64,000 nt of DNA from contig CACWHC010000001.1 of NCBI GenBank assembly GCA_902760645.1, positions 1-64,000 on the forward strand. The letters are read 5' to 3'. The position numbers were made by a program, and so were the translations under genes. Under the pieces are notes generated by a model. It had not been told where the DNA came from and made no database searches. It was given only the letters and a program-made list of their open reading frames with translations. The first letter of the stretch is position 1. Each line of letters begins with the position of its first letter. This document shows, one piece after another, positions 17,290-27,255 of the stretch. The stretch comes from an uncultured bacterium. GTDB taxonomy: Bacteria > Cyanobacteriota > Vampirovibrionia > Gastranaerophilales > Gastranaerophilaceae.

Positions 17290-17329
17290 ATGCACAAAAT
17301 TACGCAATTCTTTGTGCATTTATTTTTTT
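17290..17329 (+). terminator. Terminator after the 67-residue gene
   Basis: ATGCACAAA pairs with TTTGTGCAT around a 12-nt loop and is followed by a T-rich run. Confidence 0.75.
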
Positions 17330-17365
17330 ATATATATGTAAGGAAAAATTAAGGGGTAAATTATC

Positions 17366-17575
17366 ATGGCACCAATATTCGGACTTGGAGCAATAACATC
17401 ATTTAAACCTGTAAGTGCAATTAGCTTTGGGGAAGCACAGAAACCAGAGCAGTCCTCAAAATTTATTCAAAACACGATTGCTTCAAAGTATTCACTTACA
17501 TTTCCAAAAGCTGATAATTCTGTACCCGGAGGAGATTCACCTCTTGGGGCGAAATTACCAAGACTTTACGCTTAA
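17366..17575 (+). CDS. Very small unknown protein, MxxIFG start
   Basis: 69 residues. AAGGGG lies 10 nt before ATG, and a terminator follows at 17604. The start MAPIFGLG resembles the 94-residue protein at 40998 (MGSIFGIA), and it contains ISFGEAQK. It is hydrophilic, with no signal peptide or membrane segment. Function unknown. Confidence 0.55.
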   Translation: MAPIFGLGAITSFKPVSAISFGEAQKPEQSSKFIQNTIASKYSLTFPKADNSVPGGDSPLGAKLPRLYA

Positions 17576-17603
17576 AATTTTTATGCAATCTCGAAAAATG
17601 TAA

Positions 17604-17630
17604 ATGCCGGCTATATGCCGGCATTGTTGT
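17604..17630 (+). terminator. Terminator after the 69-residue gene
   Basis: ATGCCGGC-tatat-GCCGGCAT is a perfect stem followed by a T-rich stretch. It faces the prepilin gene at 17671 and may serve both strands. Confidence 0.8.
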
Positions 17631-17670
17631 TATATTTAGTCATATTCGCAAAAGATAATAATATATTATC

Positions 17671-18436
17671 CTAGTAATCCATTTTGCCTTCTTCAAGTAC
17701 TCTGGCTGCACAACCAATACCATAACTGCTACCATCCATTTTGCAATCATATGAAGGGTCACTGGTTGTTCTCCAGTATTGCGTATTTTCGTTTCCATTA
17801 TTCATAGCTACGGAAACAACTTGCGAACCATGAGGGTACACCCCTCCTACATTTCCTAAATATAAATAGAATATATCTCTACCTGCTGTATTTGGATTTT
17901 TCGACCCATTAACATCTAGATAAAAAACACCCAACACCCCTTTCATTACCCCATTAGTCATATGATCCCTTAGATAAAAATTAGGTTGAAAAAGATATGA
18001 ACCGTCAGGAAAGCGGATTACACAAGTATTTGATAAATTACCGACAACTCCATTCAGTGATTTCATACTAATATTTTCTTTGGTAAAAGTTATACCTGAA
18101 AAAGTATTTTGTAATCCCTCACGAAGAGTTTTACAGCTATCACTATCAAAATTAGAACTTGAACAAACAACTGACATTCCACCAAACGCTTCCGTATCTT
18201 TTAATTCGGTTACACCGTCTTTACCCATCATAAGGGCAAAACCCTGACTCAGAGAAGAGACAGATTTTTTAAGCTGATTAACATATACCTGTTTTTGGTA
18301 GTTTGCAATCAATGTCGGCAATGTCAATGCAGCGACAACACCAATTATACCAAGCGTAATCAAGACTTCAGCTAACGTAAAACCCTTGCCACAAGAGGAT
18401 TTGCCCCCCCCCCCCCATAGGTTGAAATACTGTCAT
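17671..18436 (-). CDS. Type IV prepilin-like protein with a poly-G leader, out of frame as read
   Basis: The mature part starts FTLAEVLITLGIIGVVAALT, a type IV pilin/pseudopilin signature, followed by about 220 residues with several Cys (VVCSSS, DSCKT, NTCVIR, YDCKM, IGCAA). The natural start is ATG 18436, with GGAGG 8-9 nt upstream, giving the leader MTVFQPM-polyGly-KSSCGKG. The leader holds 13 consecutive G (18404-18416). With 13 the frame runs to TGA before the helix; with 12 or 15 it is intact at 254 or 255 residues. So the gene is either switched off here by slipped-strand change or the tract is miscounted in the assembly. The first in-frame codon usable otherwise is TTG 18363, which would lose the leader. 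Confidence 0.8.
18404..18416. repeat. 13-nt homopolymeric C (G on coding strand) tract
   Basis: This is the longest G/C homopolymer in an A+T-rich window, and it lies within the leader codons of a prepilin. One base fewer restores the reading frame. Confidence 0.9.
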
Positions 18437-18609
18437 AACAATATCCTCCGCTGTTTTGTATCCACATTATCATTATAAACTATTTTTTTAATTTTTACAA
18501 CCTTTTAATGTGAAATGTTTACAAAACTCTTCTTAATCTCCATTTTACAATCAACTATCTTTATGTTAGGCTAATTATAAAAATATACTTATGTTGAGAG
18601 GGAAAAAGA

Positions 18610-21114
18610 ATGAAAGAAGCATATTTTCCGCAGGAAATAGAAAAGAAATGGCAAAAGGTATGGGAAGAAACGGGAGCATTCAAAACTCCTGATGACAGCG
18701 ATAAACCAAAATATTATGCACTGTCAATGTTTCCGTATCCGTCAGGCAAATTACATATGGGGCATGTCAGAAACTATACGATTACTGACGTCATTGCACG
18801 ATTTAAAAAAGCTCAGGGCTTTAACGTTCTTCATCCGATAGGATGGGACAGTTTCGGGCTGCCTGCCGAAAACGCAGCTATGAAACACGGTGCAAATCCT
18901 GAAACCTGGACTGATGAAAATATTGCTTATATGACTAAACAGTTAAAGATGCTTGGTCTGTCTTACGACTGGGACAGAGAAGTTGCAACCTGCAAACCCG
19001 AGTATTATAAATGGACACAATGGTTGTTTTTACAACTGTATAAAAAAGGACTTGCATATAAAAAAGAAGCTGCCGTAAACTGGTGTAACGATTGCGGTAC
19101 GGTTCTTGCAAACGAACAGGTTATTGACGGCAAATGCTGGAGATGTGACAGCGTTGTTGAAAAAAAATATCTTTCCCAATGGTTCTTAAAAATTACGGAA
19201 TATGCTGACGTTTTACTTCAGGATTTGGAAAAGCTCCCCGGCTGGGGCGATAACGTAAAAACAATGCAGGCAAACTGGATTGGAAAATCATACGGTGCAA
19301 TTTTCAGATTCCCTGTTGTTGATGCTCCAAACGGCGAAAAGATGGAAGTTCCCGTATACACAACAAGACCTGACACCGTACATGGTATTACATACCTTGT
19401 TGTAGCACCGGAATACAAAGATATAGAAAAACTTACAACACCTGAAAATAAATCTGCCGTTGAAGAATACAGAGCAAATGCCCGTAAAATGTCTGAAATA
19501 GAAAGACTTTCTACGGAAAGACCAAAAACAGGTGTTCCTCTCGGTACACACTGCAAAAATCCGTTTACGGGTGAAATATTCCCTTTGTGGACTGCGGATT
19601 ATGCCCTTGTTGAATACGGAACAGGTGCGGTTATGGCTGTTCCGACCCATGATACAAGAGATTTTGCGTTTGCAAAAAAATACAATCTGCCTTTGAAAAC
19701 GGTTATAAAACCGGCAGATGAAGATTTAGGGGACCCTGAAACTTGGGCTGATGCCTATGTTGAACCGGGTGTACTTGTAAATTCATGCGGATTTGATGGT
19801 ATGGATAACGAAAGTGCTAAAAAAGCCATTACTCAAAAAGCCGTAGATGAAGGCTTCGGTGAATTTAAAACACAATACAGACTTCGTGACTGGTTAATTT
19901 CCCGTCAAAGGTACTGGGGAGCACCTATTCCTGTCGTATATTGCGACAAATGCGGTATTCAACCTGTTCCGGAAAATCAATTACCCGTAATGTTACCAAA
20001 AGATGTTGATTTCTCTGTAGTGGGTAAATCCCCGATTACGACTTCCCCGACATTTAAAGATACGGTTTGTCCTGTATGCGGCGGACATGCTACAAGAGAA
20101 ATGGATACAATGGATACTTTTATTTGTTCAAGCTGGTATTATTTAAGATATGCCGATGCAAGAAATGATAAAGAATGTTTTAATAAAGATAAAGTAAACC
20201 ACTGGTTACCTGTTGACCAGTATGTAGGCGGTATTGAACACGCAATTCTTCACCTGCTGTATTCAAGATTCTTTACAAAAGCACTAAGAGATTGCGGATT
20301 ATTGGATTTTGATGAACCGTTCAAAAACCTGTTAACACAGGGTATGGTATTAAAAGACGGTTCAAAAATGTCAAAATCAAAAGGAAATACGGTAGACCCT
20401 GATGAAATATTTGAAAATTATGGTGCTGACACCGCAAGATTATTTATTCTTTCCGATTCACCGCCGGCAAGAGATTTTGACTGGTCAGATGCAGGTGTTG
20501 AGGGCTGCTACAAATTCTTAAACAGAGTTTGGAGATTAATCTCAACAAATCAAAATAATATTTCACTTCAAATTCCTGAAATCAAAGCAGGGGATTTAAA
20601 GAAGAAAGAAAATGATGACCTGCTGCGTATTGTCCATATGGCAATCAAAGGAATCACAAATGACATTTCCAACGATTTCCAGTTCAATACGGTAATCTCA
20701 AAATACAGAGAATTAACAAATGCTATATACGATTGGCAGGGTAAAAAATCTTCACTTGATGAAGAAGATAAATTGATTTTGAGTTTTGCCATCACTTCAT
20801 TAATGAAACTGATGTCCCCTGTTGCCGTACACTTAACGGAAGAAGCATGGCACGAATTGGGCGGTCAGGGTTCTATTCATAATCAGGAATGGTGCAAGTG
20901 GGATGAAAATCTTGCAAAATCAAGTTCAATAACTTTGGTTGTCCAGATTAACGGGAAAGTTAAGGATAAAATTGAAGTTGATGAAGGACTCGGTCAGGAT
21001 GAGTTAAAAGAAAAAGCTTTAGCCAGCGAAAAAGTTAAGGCTTTGACTGACGGTAAAACAATTATAAAAACAATAGTTGTACCAAAGAAACTTGTAAATA
21101 TCGTAGTTAAATAA
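18610..21114 (+). CDS. leuS: Leucyl-tRNA synthetase
   Basis: Class I synthetase charging tRNA-Leu. The HIGH motif is HMGH (in PSGKLHMGHVRNY, about residue 50) and the KMSKS motif is in GSKMSKSKGNTVDP (about residue 590). The CP1 editing domain has TTRPDT (about 255). 834 residues, normal for bacterial LeuRS. GAGAGGG precedes ATG by about 8 nt. It is followed by a terminator that overlaps the start region of the next gene. Confidence 0.98.
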   Translation: MKEAYFPQEIEKKWQKVWEETGAFKTPDDSDKPKYYALSMFPYPSGKLHMGHVRNYTITDVIARFKKAQGFNVLHPIGWDSFGLPAENAAMKHGANPETWTDENIAYMTKQLKMLGLSYDWDREVATCKPEYYKWTQWLFLQLYKKGLAYKKEAAVNWCNDCGTVLANEQVIDGKCWRCDSVVEKKYLSQWFLKITEYADVLLQDLEKLPGWGDNVKTMQANWIGKSYGAIFRFPVVDAPNGEKMEVPVYTTRPDTVHGITYLVVAPEYKDIEKLTTPENKSAVEEYRANARKMSEIERLSTERPKTGVPLGTHCKNPFTGEIFPLWTADYALVEYGTGAVMAVPTHDTRDFAFAKKYNLPLKTVIKPADEDLGDPETWADAYVEPGVLVNSCGFDGMDNESAKKAITQKAVDEGFGEFKTQYRLRDWLISRQRYWGAPIPVVYCDKCGIQPVPENQLPVMLPKDVDFSVVGKSPITTSPTFKDTVCPVCGGHATREMDTMDTFICSSWYYLRYADARNDKECFNKDKVNHWLPVDQYVGGIEHAILHLLYSRFFTKALRDCGLLDFDEPFKNLLTQGMVLKDGSKMSKSKGNTVDPDEIFENYGADTARLFILSDSPPARDFDWSDAGVEGCYKFLNRVWRLISTNQNNISLQIPEIKAGDLKKKENDDLLRIVHMAIKGITNDISNDFQFNTVISKYRELTNAIYDWQGKKSSLDEEDKLILSFAITSLMKLMSPVAVHLTEEAWHELGGQGSIHNQEWCKWDENLAKSSSITLVVQINGKVKDKIEVDEGLGQDELKEKALASEKVKALTDGKTIIKTIVVPKKLVNIVVK

Positions 21115-21119
21115 AATCA

Positions 21120-21148
21120 GTGCCCCTTAAATAAAGGGGTACTTTTTT
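21120..21148 (+). terminator. leuS terminator
   Basis: GTGCCCCTT-aaata-AAGGGGTAC followed by TTTTTT. Confidence 0.9.
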
Positions 21149-21161
21149 ATGAGGATAAAAC

Positions 21162-22550
21162 GTGAAAGAAAAATTATTTAATATATCAATTGAAAAAATT
21201 TTTGTTGTAATTGCACTCGTTTTTGGATTCTTATACACGATAATACTTCCGCCGTTCCAATCCGTAGACGAAGCTTCTCATTTTTTTAGGGCATATCAGA
21301 TTTCTGAGGGTAATTTTAAAGCCAAACATGTTGATAACAATATCGGAGATTATCTTCCGACCGCACTTCATACTTATTATCAGAAATATCAGCCTATGAT
21401 TAAAAACATAGATAATAAAACGAATTTTGCAAACATTAAAGAAGATTTTAATATTAAAACGGATAAAAATGATACCGAATTTATCACTTTTTCAAATACA
21501 GCATTGTATTCTCCTGCTTGTTATATAGGACAGTTACCCGGCATTATATTGGGAAAACTTATTACAAATAAAATAGCTTTGCAATATTATTTCGGCAGGT
21601 TCAGTAATTTGCTTATGTACTGTTTACTTATATTTCTCGCCATAAAAATTATACCGTTTTACAAATTACCCTTGGCTGTTATTGCATTAATGCCTATGAG
21701 TTTATCTGTCGGAAGTGCCTATTCATCCGATGTTATGGTATTCGGATTAAATTTTTTATGGACAGCCATAATTCTAAAAATTGTTTTCGGAAAAGAAAAT
21801 ACTAATATTAAAATGTTATCCTGTATATTGATATTACTGGCATTTTTTATAGCACTTACAAAATCATACATACTGTTGATTCCGTTGTGTTTTTTAATTA
21901 CACCCCAAAAATTTAATTCTGCCAAAGTATATACGGCAACAATGTTTGCAATAATACTATCTGCGGCCGCAGGACTCGTTTTATGGCACGGTTTAATATC
22001 GGATATTCCTGTAAACATGAATGAGGGAATAGCAGATCCGAACAGCCAAATCCGTTTTATACTGTTGCATCCGTTAAGTTATGCAATTATTTTGCTTAAA
22101 ACGTTAATTATAAAATTACCAAGATTAATCATAACAATGGTAGGAGTCCTTGGTTGGCAGGATACTCCGCTCGATTTCTGTACATATATCCTGTATCCTG
22201 TTATTCTTTATATTTCAATGTTTTACAATAATATTGAATTTGAATTGAACAAATTTCAAAAGATTGTGGTTATTTTGACCTTAATATCAGGGATAATTAT
22301 TACCTTCACAAGCCTCTATATTATGTGGTCGCCTGTAGAAAACGGCGTTATACTCGGACTAAACGGCAAATATTTTATTCCTCTGTTAATCCCTGCATTA
22401 TTACTGTTAAAAAAGATACGACCAAATTACGACTACGAAAAATTAATCGGAATTGGAATATTTTTGTTAATTCTGACTTTGTTTTCAAGCGAATTATCGT
22501 TACTGCACAGGTTTTATGACATCACACCACAGCTTTACTACAAAATATAA
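21162..22550 (+). CDS. DUF2142 polytopic membrane protein, GT-C-like
   Basis: 462 residues with about ten membrane helices. The N-terminal LPPFQSVDEASHFFRAYQI after the first helix is the DUF2142 signature: a first extracytoplasmic loop with an Asp-Glu pair, like GT-C glycosyltransferases that use lipid-linked sugars. The start is GTG 21162 with GAGG upstream. Family members occur in cell-wall and O-antigen loci, but the reaction is unproven. No sugar operon is adjacent. Confidence 0.8.
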   Translation: MKEKLFNISIEKIFVVIALVFGFLYTIILPPFQSVDEASHFFRAYQISEGNFKAKHVDNNIGDYLPTALHTYYQKYQPMIKNIDNKTNFANIKEDFNIKTDKNDTEFITFSNTALYSPACYIGQLPGIILGKLITNKIALQYYFGRFSNLLMYCLLIFLAIKIIPFYKLPLAVIALMPMSLSVGSAYSSDVMVFGLNFLWTAIILKIVFGKENTNIKMLSCILILLAFFIALTKSYILLIPLCFLITPQKFNSAKVYTATMFAIILSAAAGLVLWHGLISDIPVNMNEGIADPNSQIRFILLHPLSYAIILLKTLIIKLPRLIITMVGVLGWQDTPLDFCTYILYPVILYISMFYNNIEFELNKFQKIVVILTLISGIIITFTSLYIMWSPVENGVILGLNGKYFIPLLIPALLLLKKIRPNYDYEKLIGIGIFLLILTLFSSELSLLHRFYDITPQLYYKI

Positions 22551-22556
22551 ACTTTA

Positions 22557-22565
22557 TGCTAAAAT
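22557..22565 (+). promoter_or_regulatory. Extended -10 box for leaderless rsmI mRNA
   Basis: TGC-TAAAAT ends 6 nt before ATG 22572, with no Shine-Dalgarno present. Confidence 0.6.
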
Positions 22566-22571
22566 AAAACT

Positions 22572-23387
22572 ATGAGAGAATTTGATTTTTACATAGTACC
22601 GACACCAATAGGCAACCTCGGAGATATAACAAACAGAGCCGTTGAAATATTAAAATCTGTTGATATTATTGCCTGTGAAGACAGCCGTAATACCCAAAAA
22701 CTCCTTAACCATTTTTCAATAGGAACAAAATGTGTTTCTTACCACAAATTCAATGAAAAAGAACGAGTATCCTATTTTATAAAATTAATAAAGGAGGGTA
22801 AAAAAATAGCACTTGTATCAGATGCCGGTACTCCTTTATTCTGCGATCCCGGTGCAATACTTGTAAATGAATTAAAAAAGGAAGGTATAACAGTAACCGC
22901 ACTTCCGGGAGCGAATGCTGTTGTAACATTTCTTTCCCAAATACCAAGAGATACTGAAGAATATGCGTTTGTAGGATTTTTACCGAAATCACAAAAACAA
23001 ATTATTGAACTTATTAATAAATACCAAAATACCGATATGATTTTTTACGACTCCCCAAACAGACTTTTGGAAACTTTAAAAATTATCGCATCAGAATACC
23101 CTGCCAGTACAGTTTCAATAGGCAGAGAATTAACAAAAGTTTTTGAAGAAGTAATAACCGATACAATTGAAAATATAATTGAACATTTTTCCGGAAATGA
23201 AATTAAAGGCGAAATTGTCGGTATGGTACATAAAAACACATCTCATGACGGAATAGAAAAATTTGCAGACAAAATCAGACAGCTAAAAGTTAAACACTAC
23301 TCTGATAAAGACATTTCCGTAATAATTTCAACCCTTTTCGATATAGGGAAAAATGAAGTATACGGGTATCTACAAAAAACAAAGTAA
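22572..23387 (+). CDS. rsmI: 16S rRNA 2'-O-methyltransferase RsmI
   Basis: Methylates the ribose of C1402 in 16S rRNA. The tetrapyrrole-methylase fold shows as YIVPTPIGNLGDITNRAVEIL at the start, IACEDSRNT, LVSDAGTPLFCDPG and LPGANAV, all standard for RsmI. 271 residues, normal length. The start has no ribosome site; TGC-TAAAAT lies 6 nt before ATG, so a leaderless mRNA is likely. Confidence 0.97.
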   Translation: MREFDFYIVPTPIGNLGDITNRAVEILKSVDIIACEDSRNTQKLLNHFSIGTKCVSYHKFNEKERVSYFIKLIKEGKKIALVSDAGTPLFCDPGAILVNELKKEGITVTALPGANAVVTFLSQIPRDTEEYAFVGFLPKSQKQIIELINKYQNTDMIFYDSPNRLLETLKIIASEYPASTVSIGRELTKVFEEVITDTIENIIEHFSGNEIKGEIVGMVHKNTSHDGIEKFADKIRQLKVKHYSDKDISVIISTLFDIGKNEVYGYLQKTK

Positions 23388-23468
23388 ATTATATATTTAC
23401 ATGTTTTCTTTTTTATTTTTTGATGATATAATGTTTGTCGGGTAGGAAAATTATTAAGGACCGGATGT

Positions 23469-25433
23469 TTGAAAAATCCCAAGATTTATAAGTTAATATT
23501 AGCATTTGCACTGGCTGCAACATTTCCATTGTCAGCGTTTGCCGTAGATAATTATTTTCCGAGCATTGCTGCTGTCGGGGAAAATACTGCCGCAACTCAA
23601 CAGGAAACAGAAACTCCGCAAGATAATAATGAAGAATCCACTCAGTCAGATGAAAATATTAAATATATAAAAGACGTTGAAATTCACGGAACAAACGTTA
23701 TATCGGATGAAGAAATTTTATCAAAATTAAATCTTCATAAAGGGGATGTTTTTAAAAGGGAAAGTATAAAAGACGGTCTTAATGCTGTTTATGCGACAGG
23801 TTATTTTACGGAAAAAATGAGAGCATTACCTGTTAACAATCCGGATGGAACAATTACCCTGAAAATTATCTTAGAAGAAAATGCTCCTATAACAGATTTT
23901 ACAATTGAAGGAAACACGGTCCTTTCTACCGAAGAAATACTTACCCCGCTACTACCTCTGAAAGGTAAGCCGCAAAATATTGCAAAACTTAATGAAGCAG
24001 TTGAAAAAATTCAGGCGGAATATAATTCTAAAGGTTATATTCTTGCCCGTATTGAATCAGTAACAGATGACCCTGACGGAACCGTTAACATCAAAATTCA
24101 GGAAGGTATTATAAATTCAATTGCAATATCCGGAAATAAAAAGACCAAAGATTATGTAGTCGCAAGAAATATTCTTACAGAACCCGGTACCGTATATAAC
24201 GAAAATCAAATCCGACAAGATTTGGTAAGATTATACGCTACACAGGCATTTAAAGATGTTACACGAGAAATTGAACCTTGCGAAGATGATCCGGACAAAT
24301 ACGACGTTACCATTAATGTTCAGGAACCTAAAGGGGCAACAACAGTATCTGTCGGTGCCGGTTTGGATTCTGTAACAGGTGTATTCGGTAATGTCGGAAT
24401 AGCAAACAACAATTTCAGAGGCTTGAATCAAAGAATTTCGTTGAACGGTATCGTAGGTACCGGTACAATCTTGAATGATTCTTCAATTAAAAGAAGAATG
24501 AATATGCAGTTCGACCTGAGTTTCTTTGAACCTCATTTCCTGAATGCCGATACTTCATTACTGGCAAAATTATTCTATAGAGATTACGGTTCTTATCAAG
24601 TTCCTCTTGCGATAGAAAGACGTTTCGGCGGAGAAGCAACAATTGCCCACCGAATGAAGAAAAATAAATACTTAACTTCACGATTTACATTAGGAGTTGA
24701 AAATATTAATGTCCGAGAAGGTGATTTTAACAAGATTTCAGATATGTATGCCGGTGCCGGTATTCCTATAAGCGAACGTGCTAAAGAACTTAGCGGCGGT
24801 TTATTCATGACACTAAGTCCTGCACTTGTATATGATACAAGGGATAACAGCACTGTTACAAGAAAGGGAACTATTGCAAATATCAGATTTGACGAAAGTT
24901 TCTGTCTGAATGGATTTAATAAAACACACGGCAAACTTTCGGGATCAATAAAACAATACATTCCTATAGGTAAGAAATCTTCATTATCATTTATGGCAAG
25001 AGCCGGCGGCAAAATACACGGCGATCATATGCCTGAAGTTATGGCATACCATTTGGGCGGACCGTATTCTGTAAGAGGTTATAAGATGAGTGCAGTCGGT
25101 ACAGGTAATGCATTTATAATGGGTTCTATGGAATTTGCTACTCCTATCCCGTTTCTCGACAGAACAAAACTGTCCAGAGGAAAGATGGGAAATTTCTTGA
25201 ACAATATCAGATTGACAGCCTTTGTTGATGCCGGAAAAGTTTTCGACAAAACGATTGCATCGACATTGTATGACAGACCTATGTATGGTGTATCTGCCGG
25301 TGTCGGTGTAAAATTATACGTTCCGGGAATGGGACCGATATCAATTGATTATGGTATTCCGTTCACTAATGTCGGCAAATACGGCTCTAAACATGGTTAC
25401 TTCACTTTTGGTGCAGGTGATTTCATATACTAA
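23469..25433 (+). CDS. bamA: Omp85/BamA outer-membrane assembly protein with three POTRA domains
   Basis: Inserts beta-barrel proteins into the outer membrane. The start is TTG 23469 with AAGGA 8 nt upstream; the nearby ATG 23465 leads to an early stop. A signal peptide (to about residue 26) precedes a short acidic linker and three POTRA domains (about 58-125, 128-205, 208-290; the third begins INSIAISGNKKTKDYVV). The barrel follows, with GGPYSVRGYK as the lid-lock motif. Three POTRA domains are the cyanobacterial number; proteobacterial BamA has five. ompH follows 45 nt later, as in many Gram-negatives. Confidence 0.95.
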   Translation: MKNPKIYKLILAFALAATFPLSAFAVDNYFPSIAAVGENTAATQQETETPQDNNEESTQSDENIKYIKDVEIHGTNVISDEEILSKLNLHKGDVFKRESIKDGLNAVYATGYFTEKMRALPVNNPDGTITLKIILEENAPITDFTIEGNTVLSTEEILTPLLPLKGKPQNIAKLNEAVEKIQAEYNSKGYILARIESVTDDPDGTVNIKIQEGIINSIAISGNKKTKDYVVARNILTEPGTVYNENQIRQDLVRLYATQAFKDVTREIEPCEDDPDKYDVTINVQEPKGATTVSVGAGLDSVTGVFGNVGIANNNFRGLNQRISLNGIVGTGTILNDSSIKRRMNMQFDLSFFEPHFLNADTSLLAKLFYRDYGSYQVPLAIERRFGGEATIAHRMKKNKYLTSRFTLGVENINVREGDFNKISDMYAGAGIPISERAKELSGGLFMTLSPALVYDTRDNSTVTRKGTIANIRFDESFCLNGFNKTHGKLSGSIKQYIPIGKKSSLSFMARAGGKIHGDHMPEVMAYHLGGPYSVRGYKMSAVGTGNAFIMGSMEFATPIPFLDRTKLSRGKMGNFLNNIRLTAFVDAGKVFDKTIASTLYDRPMYGVSAGVGVKLYVPGMGPISIDYGIPFTNVGKYGSKHGYFTFGAGDFIY

Positions 25434-25477
25434 TAAATTAACATTACAGGATTATATAACAGACTACAGGAGGTTTT

Positions 25478-25933
25478 ATGAAAAAATTTAAATTAGCAAC
25501 GGCTATAATAGGATGCGGATTTATGCTTTGCGGCATCAATCAGGCATTTGCCGGCGGCATAGGATACATTGACTATGGGAAAGTTCAGGAAGATTATCCG
25601 TTAGCACAACAAGCTATTAAAGAGGTTGATGCTAAAGCACTTGAACTGCAGCAATTTATGGTTGATAAAGAAAAACAATATAAATCGTTGGATACACCGC
25701 TAAAAAAACAGAACTTTGAAGAAGCAACAAGCAGAGAACTTGATGCTAAGCAGGATGAATATGCGAGATTAAGAAACCAAAAAGAAGAATTAGTATATAA
25801 CAACATTCAAGCAGCAGCAAAAAAAGTTCTTGTTGAACAAGGTTTAGATGCAGTTGTTGACTATCGTGTAATATTTGTTGGCGGAGTAGATATTACAAAC
25901 CAGGTAATTCAAAAATTAAGAAGCGGTAATTAA
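25478..25933 (+). CDS. OmpH/Skp-family periplasmic chaperone
   Basis: 151 residues with a signal peptide ending near QAFA-GG. It then has IGYIDYGKVQEDYPLAQQAI, the OmpH/Skp start strand and helix, a long charged helical hairpin (about 40-115) and a final strand (LDAVVDYRVIFVGGVDIT). Skp escorts unfolded outer-membrane proteins to BamA, and it lies directly after bamA. ACAGGAGG precedes ATG. The stop is 2 nt before the next start, so these three genes are one operon. Confidence 0.92.
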   Translation: MKKFKLATAIIGCGFMLCGINQAFAGGIGYIDYGKVQEDYPLAQQAIKEVDAKALELQQFMVDKEKQYKSLDTPLKKQNFEEATSRELDAKQDEYARLRNQKEELVYNNIQAAAKKVLVEQGLDAVVDYRVIFVGGVDITNQVIQKLRSGN

Positions 25934-25935
25934 TA

Positions 25936-27246
25936 ATGAGAATAGTCGATATTATCGATGAGAAAAAAAAAGGGTTAGAGTTAACCAAGGATGAGATAAA
26001 TTATTTTATAACATCTTTGGTTAACGGTTCAATGCCTGATTATCAGGCAAGTGCTTGGCTAATGGCAGTATGGTTTAAGGGGATGACAGAAGATGAAACC
26101 GCATACCTCACTGAAGCTATGCTTAATTCGGGAGAAAGAATCGATTTCGGGTATTTAGCCAAACAAATTGTCGATAAACATTCAACAGGCGGAGTCGGAG
26201 ATAAAGTTACCATAACCCTTATACCGTTGCTTGCAGCCGCAGGAATACCTATTGCCAAGCTGTCGGGTAAAGGGCTTGGGCATACCGGGGGAACTATTGA
26301 TAAGCTCGAATCTATTCCTGGCTTTAATTGCAATTTAACAATCGAAAAATTAAAAGAACAGGTTGAAAAAATCGGAGTTGCAATCGGTCAACAGACCGGC
26401 AATCTTACTCCTGCAGACGGGAAACTTTATGCTCTGCGGGATGTAACTGCTACAGTAGATTCGCTTCCGTTAATTTGTTCCTCAGTAGTTTCGAAAAAAA
26501 TTGCTGCCGGGGCTGACAATATTGTATTAGATGTGAAATACGGCTCGGGAGCATTTATGAAAACTCCTGAAAAAGCCGTTGAACTCGCACGACTTATGGT
26601 TAAAACCGGTCAAAAACTAAATAAGCAAATAACTGCAGTAGTAACATCCATGGAAGAGCCATTGGGCAGAGCAGTCGGAAATTCTCTCGAAATAATTGAG
26701 TCCGTTGAATTTTTGAAAGGAAATATTGTAACAGGAGATATTGCAGAACTGACATATGATTTTGCGGTAATTGCATTAATGCTTACCGGGAAATTCCTTG
26801 ATGAAAACACCGCAAGGAGCTATTTGCAAGAATTGATACACAGCGGGCAAGCACTGGATAAATTTAAAGAATTAATAGCTGCTCAAGGCGGGAATGCCGA
26901 TGTTACCGAAGATTATTCATTATTTGAACAAGCAAAGTATAAAATAGAAGTACCGTCTAAAAAATCAGGTTACGTTTCAAAGATTGATGCCTATAATATT
27001 GCATACGGATGTAAATTGCTTGGGGCAGGCAGAGAAAAGAAAACTGATTCAATTGACTATAGTGTTGGAGTCTTTTTAAACAAGAAAACCGGTGAGAAAG
27101 TTATTGAGGGTGATATTTTATACACTATTTACGCTAATTCGGAAGATAAAGCCGAATTATGCAAAAAATATTGTGATGATGCTTTTGAATTTTCTTTTGA
27201 GCAACCGGAAGCAATAAAACCTATATACGAAGTTATAAAAGCATAA
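25936..27246 (+). CDS. pdp: Pyrimidine-nucleoside (thymidine) phosphorylase
   Basis: Cleaves uridine or thymidine to the base and (deoxy)ribose-1-phosphate. The signature SGKGLGHTGGTIDKLESIPG lies near residue 112, with DKHSTGGVGDKVT for phosphate binding and SSVVSKKIAAGADNIVLDVKYG in the pyrimidine site. 436 residues, standard. Pdp and DeoA cannot be separated with certainty by reading; the alignment pattern fits the Firmicute-type Pdp. It is an odd operon mate for bamA-ompH. Confidence 0.93.
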   Translation: MRIVDIIDEKKKGLELTKDEINYFITSLVNGSMPDYQASAWLMAVWFKGMTEDETAYLTEAMLNSGERIDFGYLAKQIVDKHSTGGVGDKVTITLIPLLAAAGIPIAKLSGKGLGHTGGTIDKLESIPGFNCNLTIEKLKEQVEKIGVAIGQQTGNLTPADGKLYALRDVTATVDSLPLICSSVVSKKIAAGADNIVLDVKYGSGAFMKTPEKAVELARLMVKTGQKLNKQITAVVTSMEEPLGRAVGNSLEIIESVEFLKGNIVTGDIAELTYDFAVIALMLTGKFLDENTARSYLQELIHSGQALDKFKELIAAQGGNADVTEDYSLFEQAKYKIEVPSKKSGYVSKIDAYNIAYGCKLLGAGREKKTDSIDYSVGVFLNKKTGEKVIEGDILYTIYANSEDKAELCKKYCDDAFEFSFEQPEAIKPIYEVIKA

Positions 27247-27255
27247 TACGGGTAA

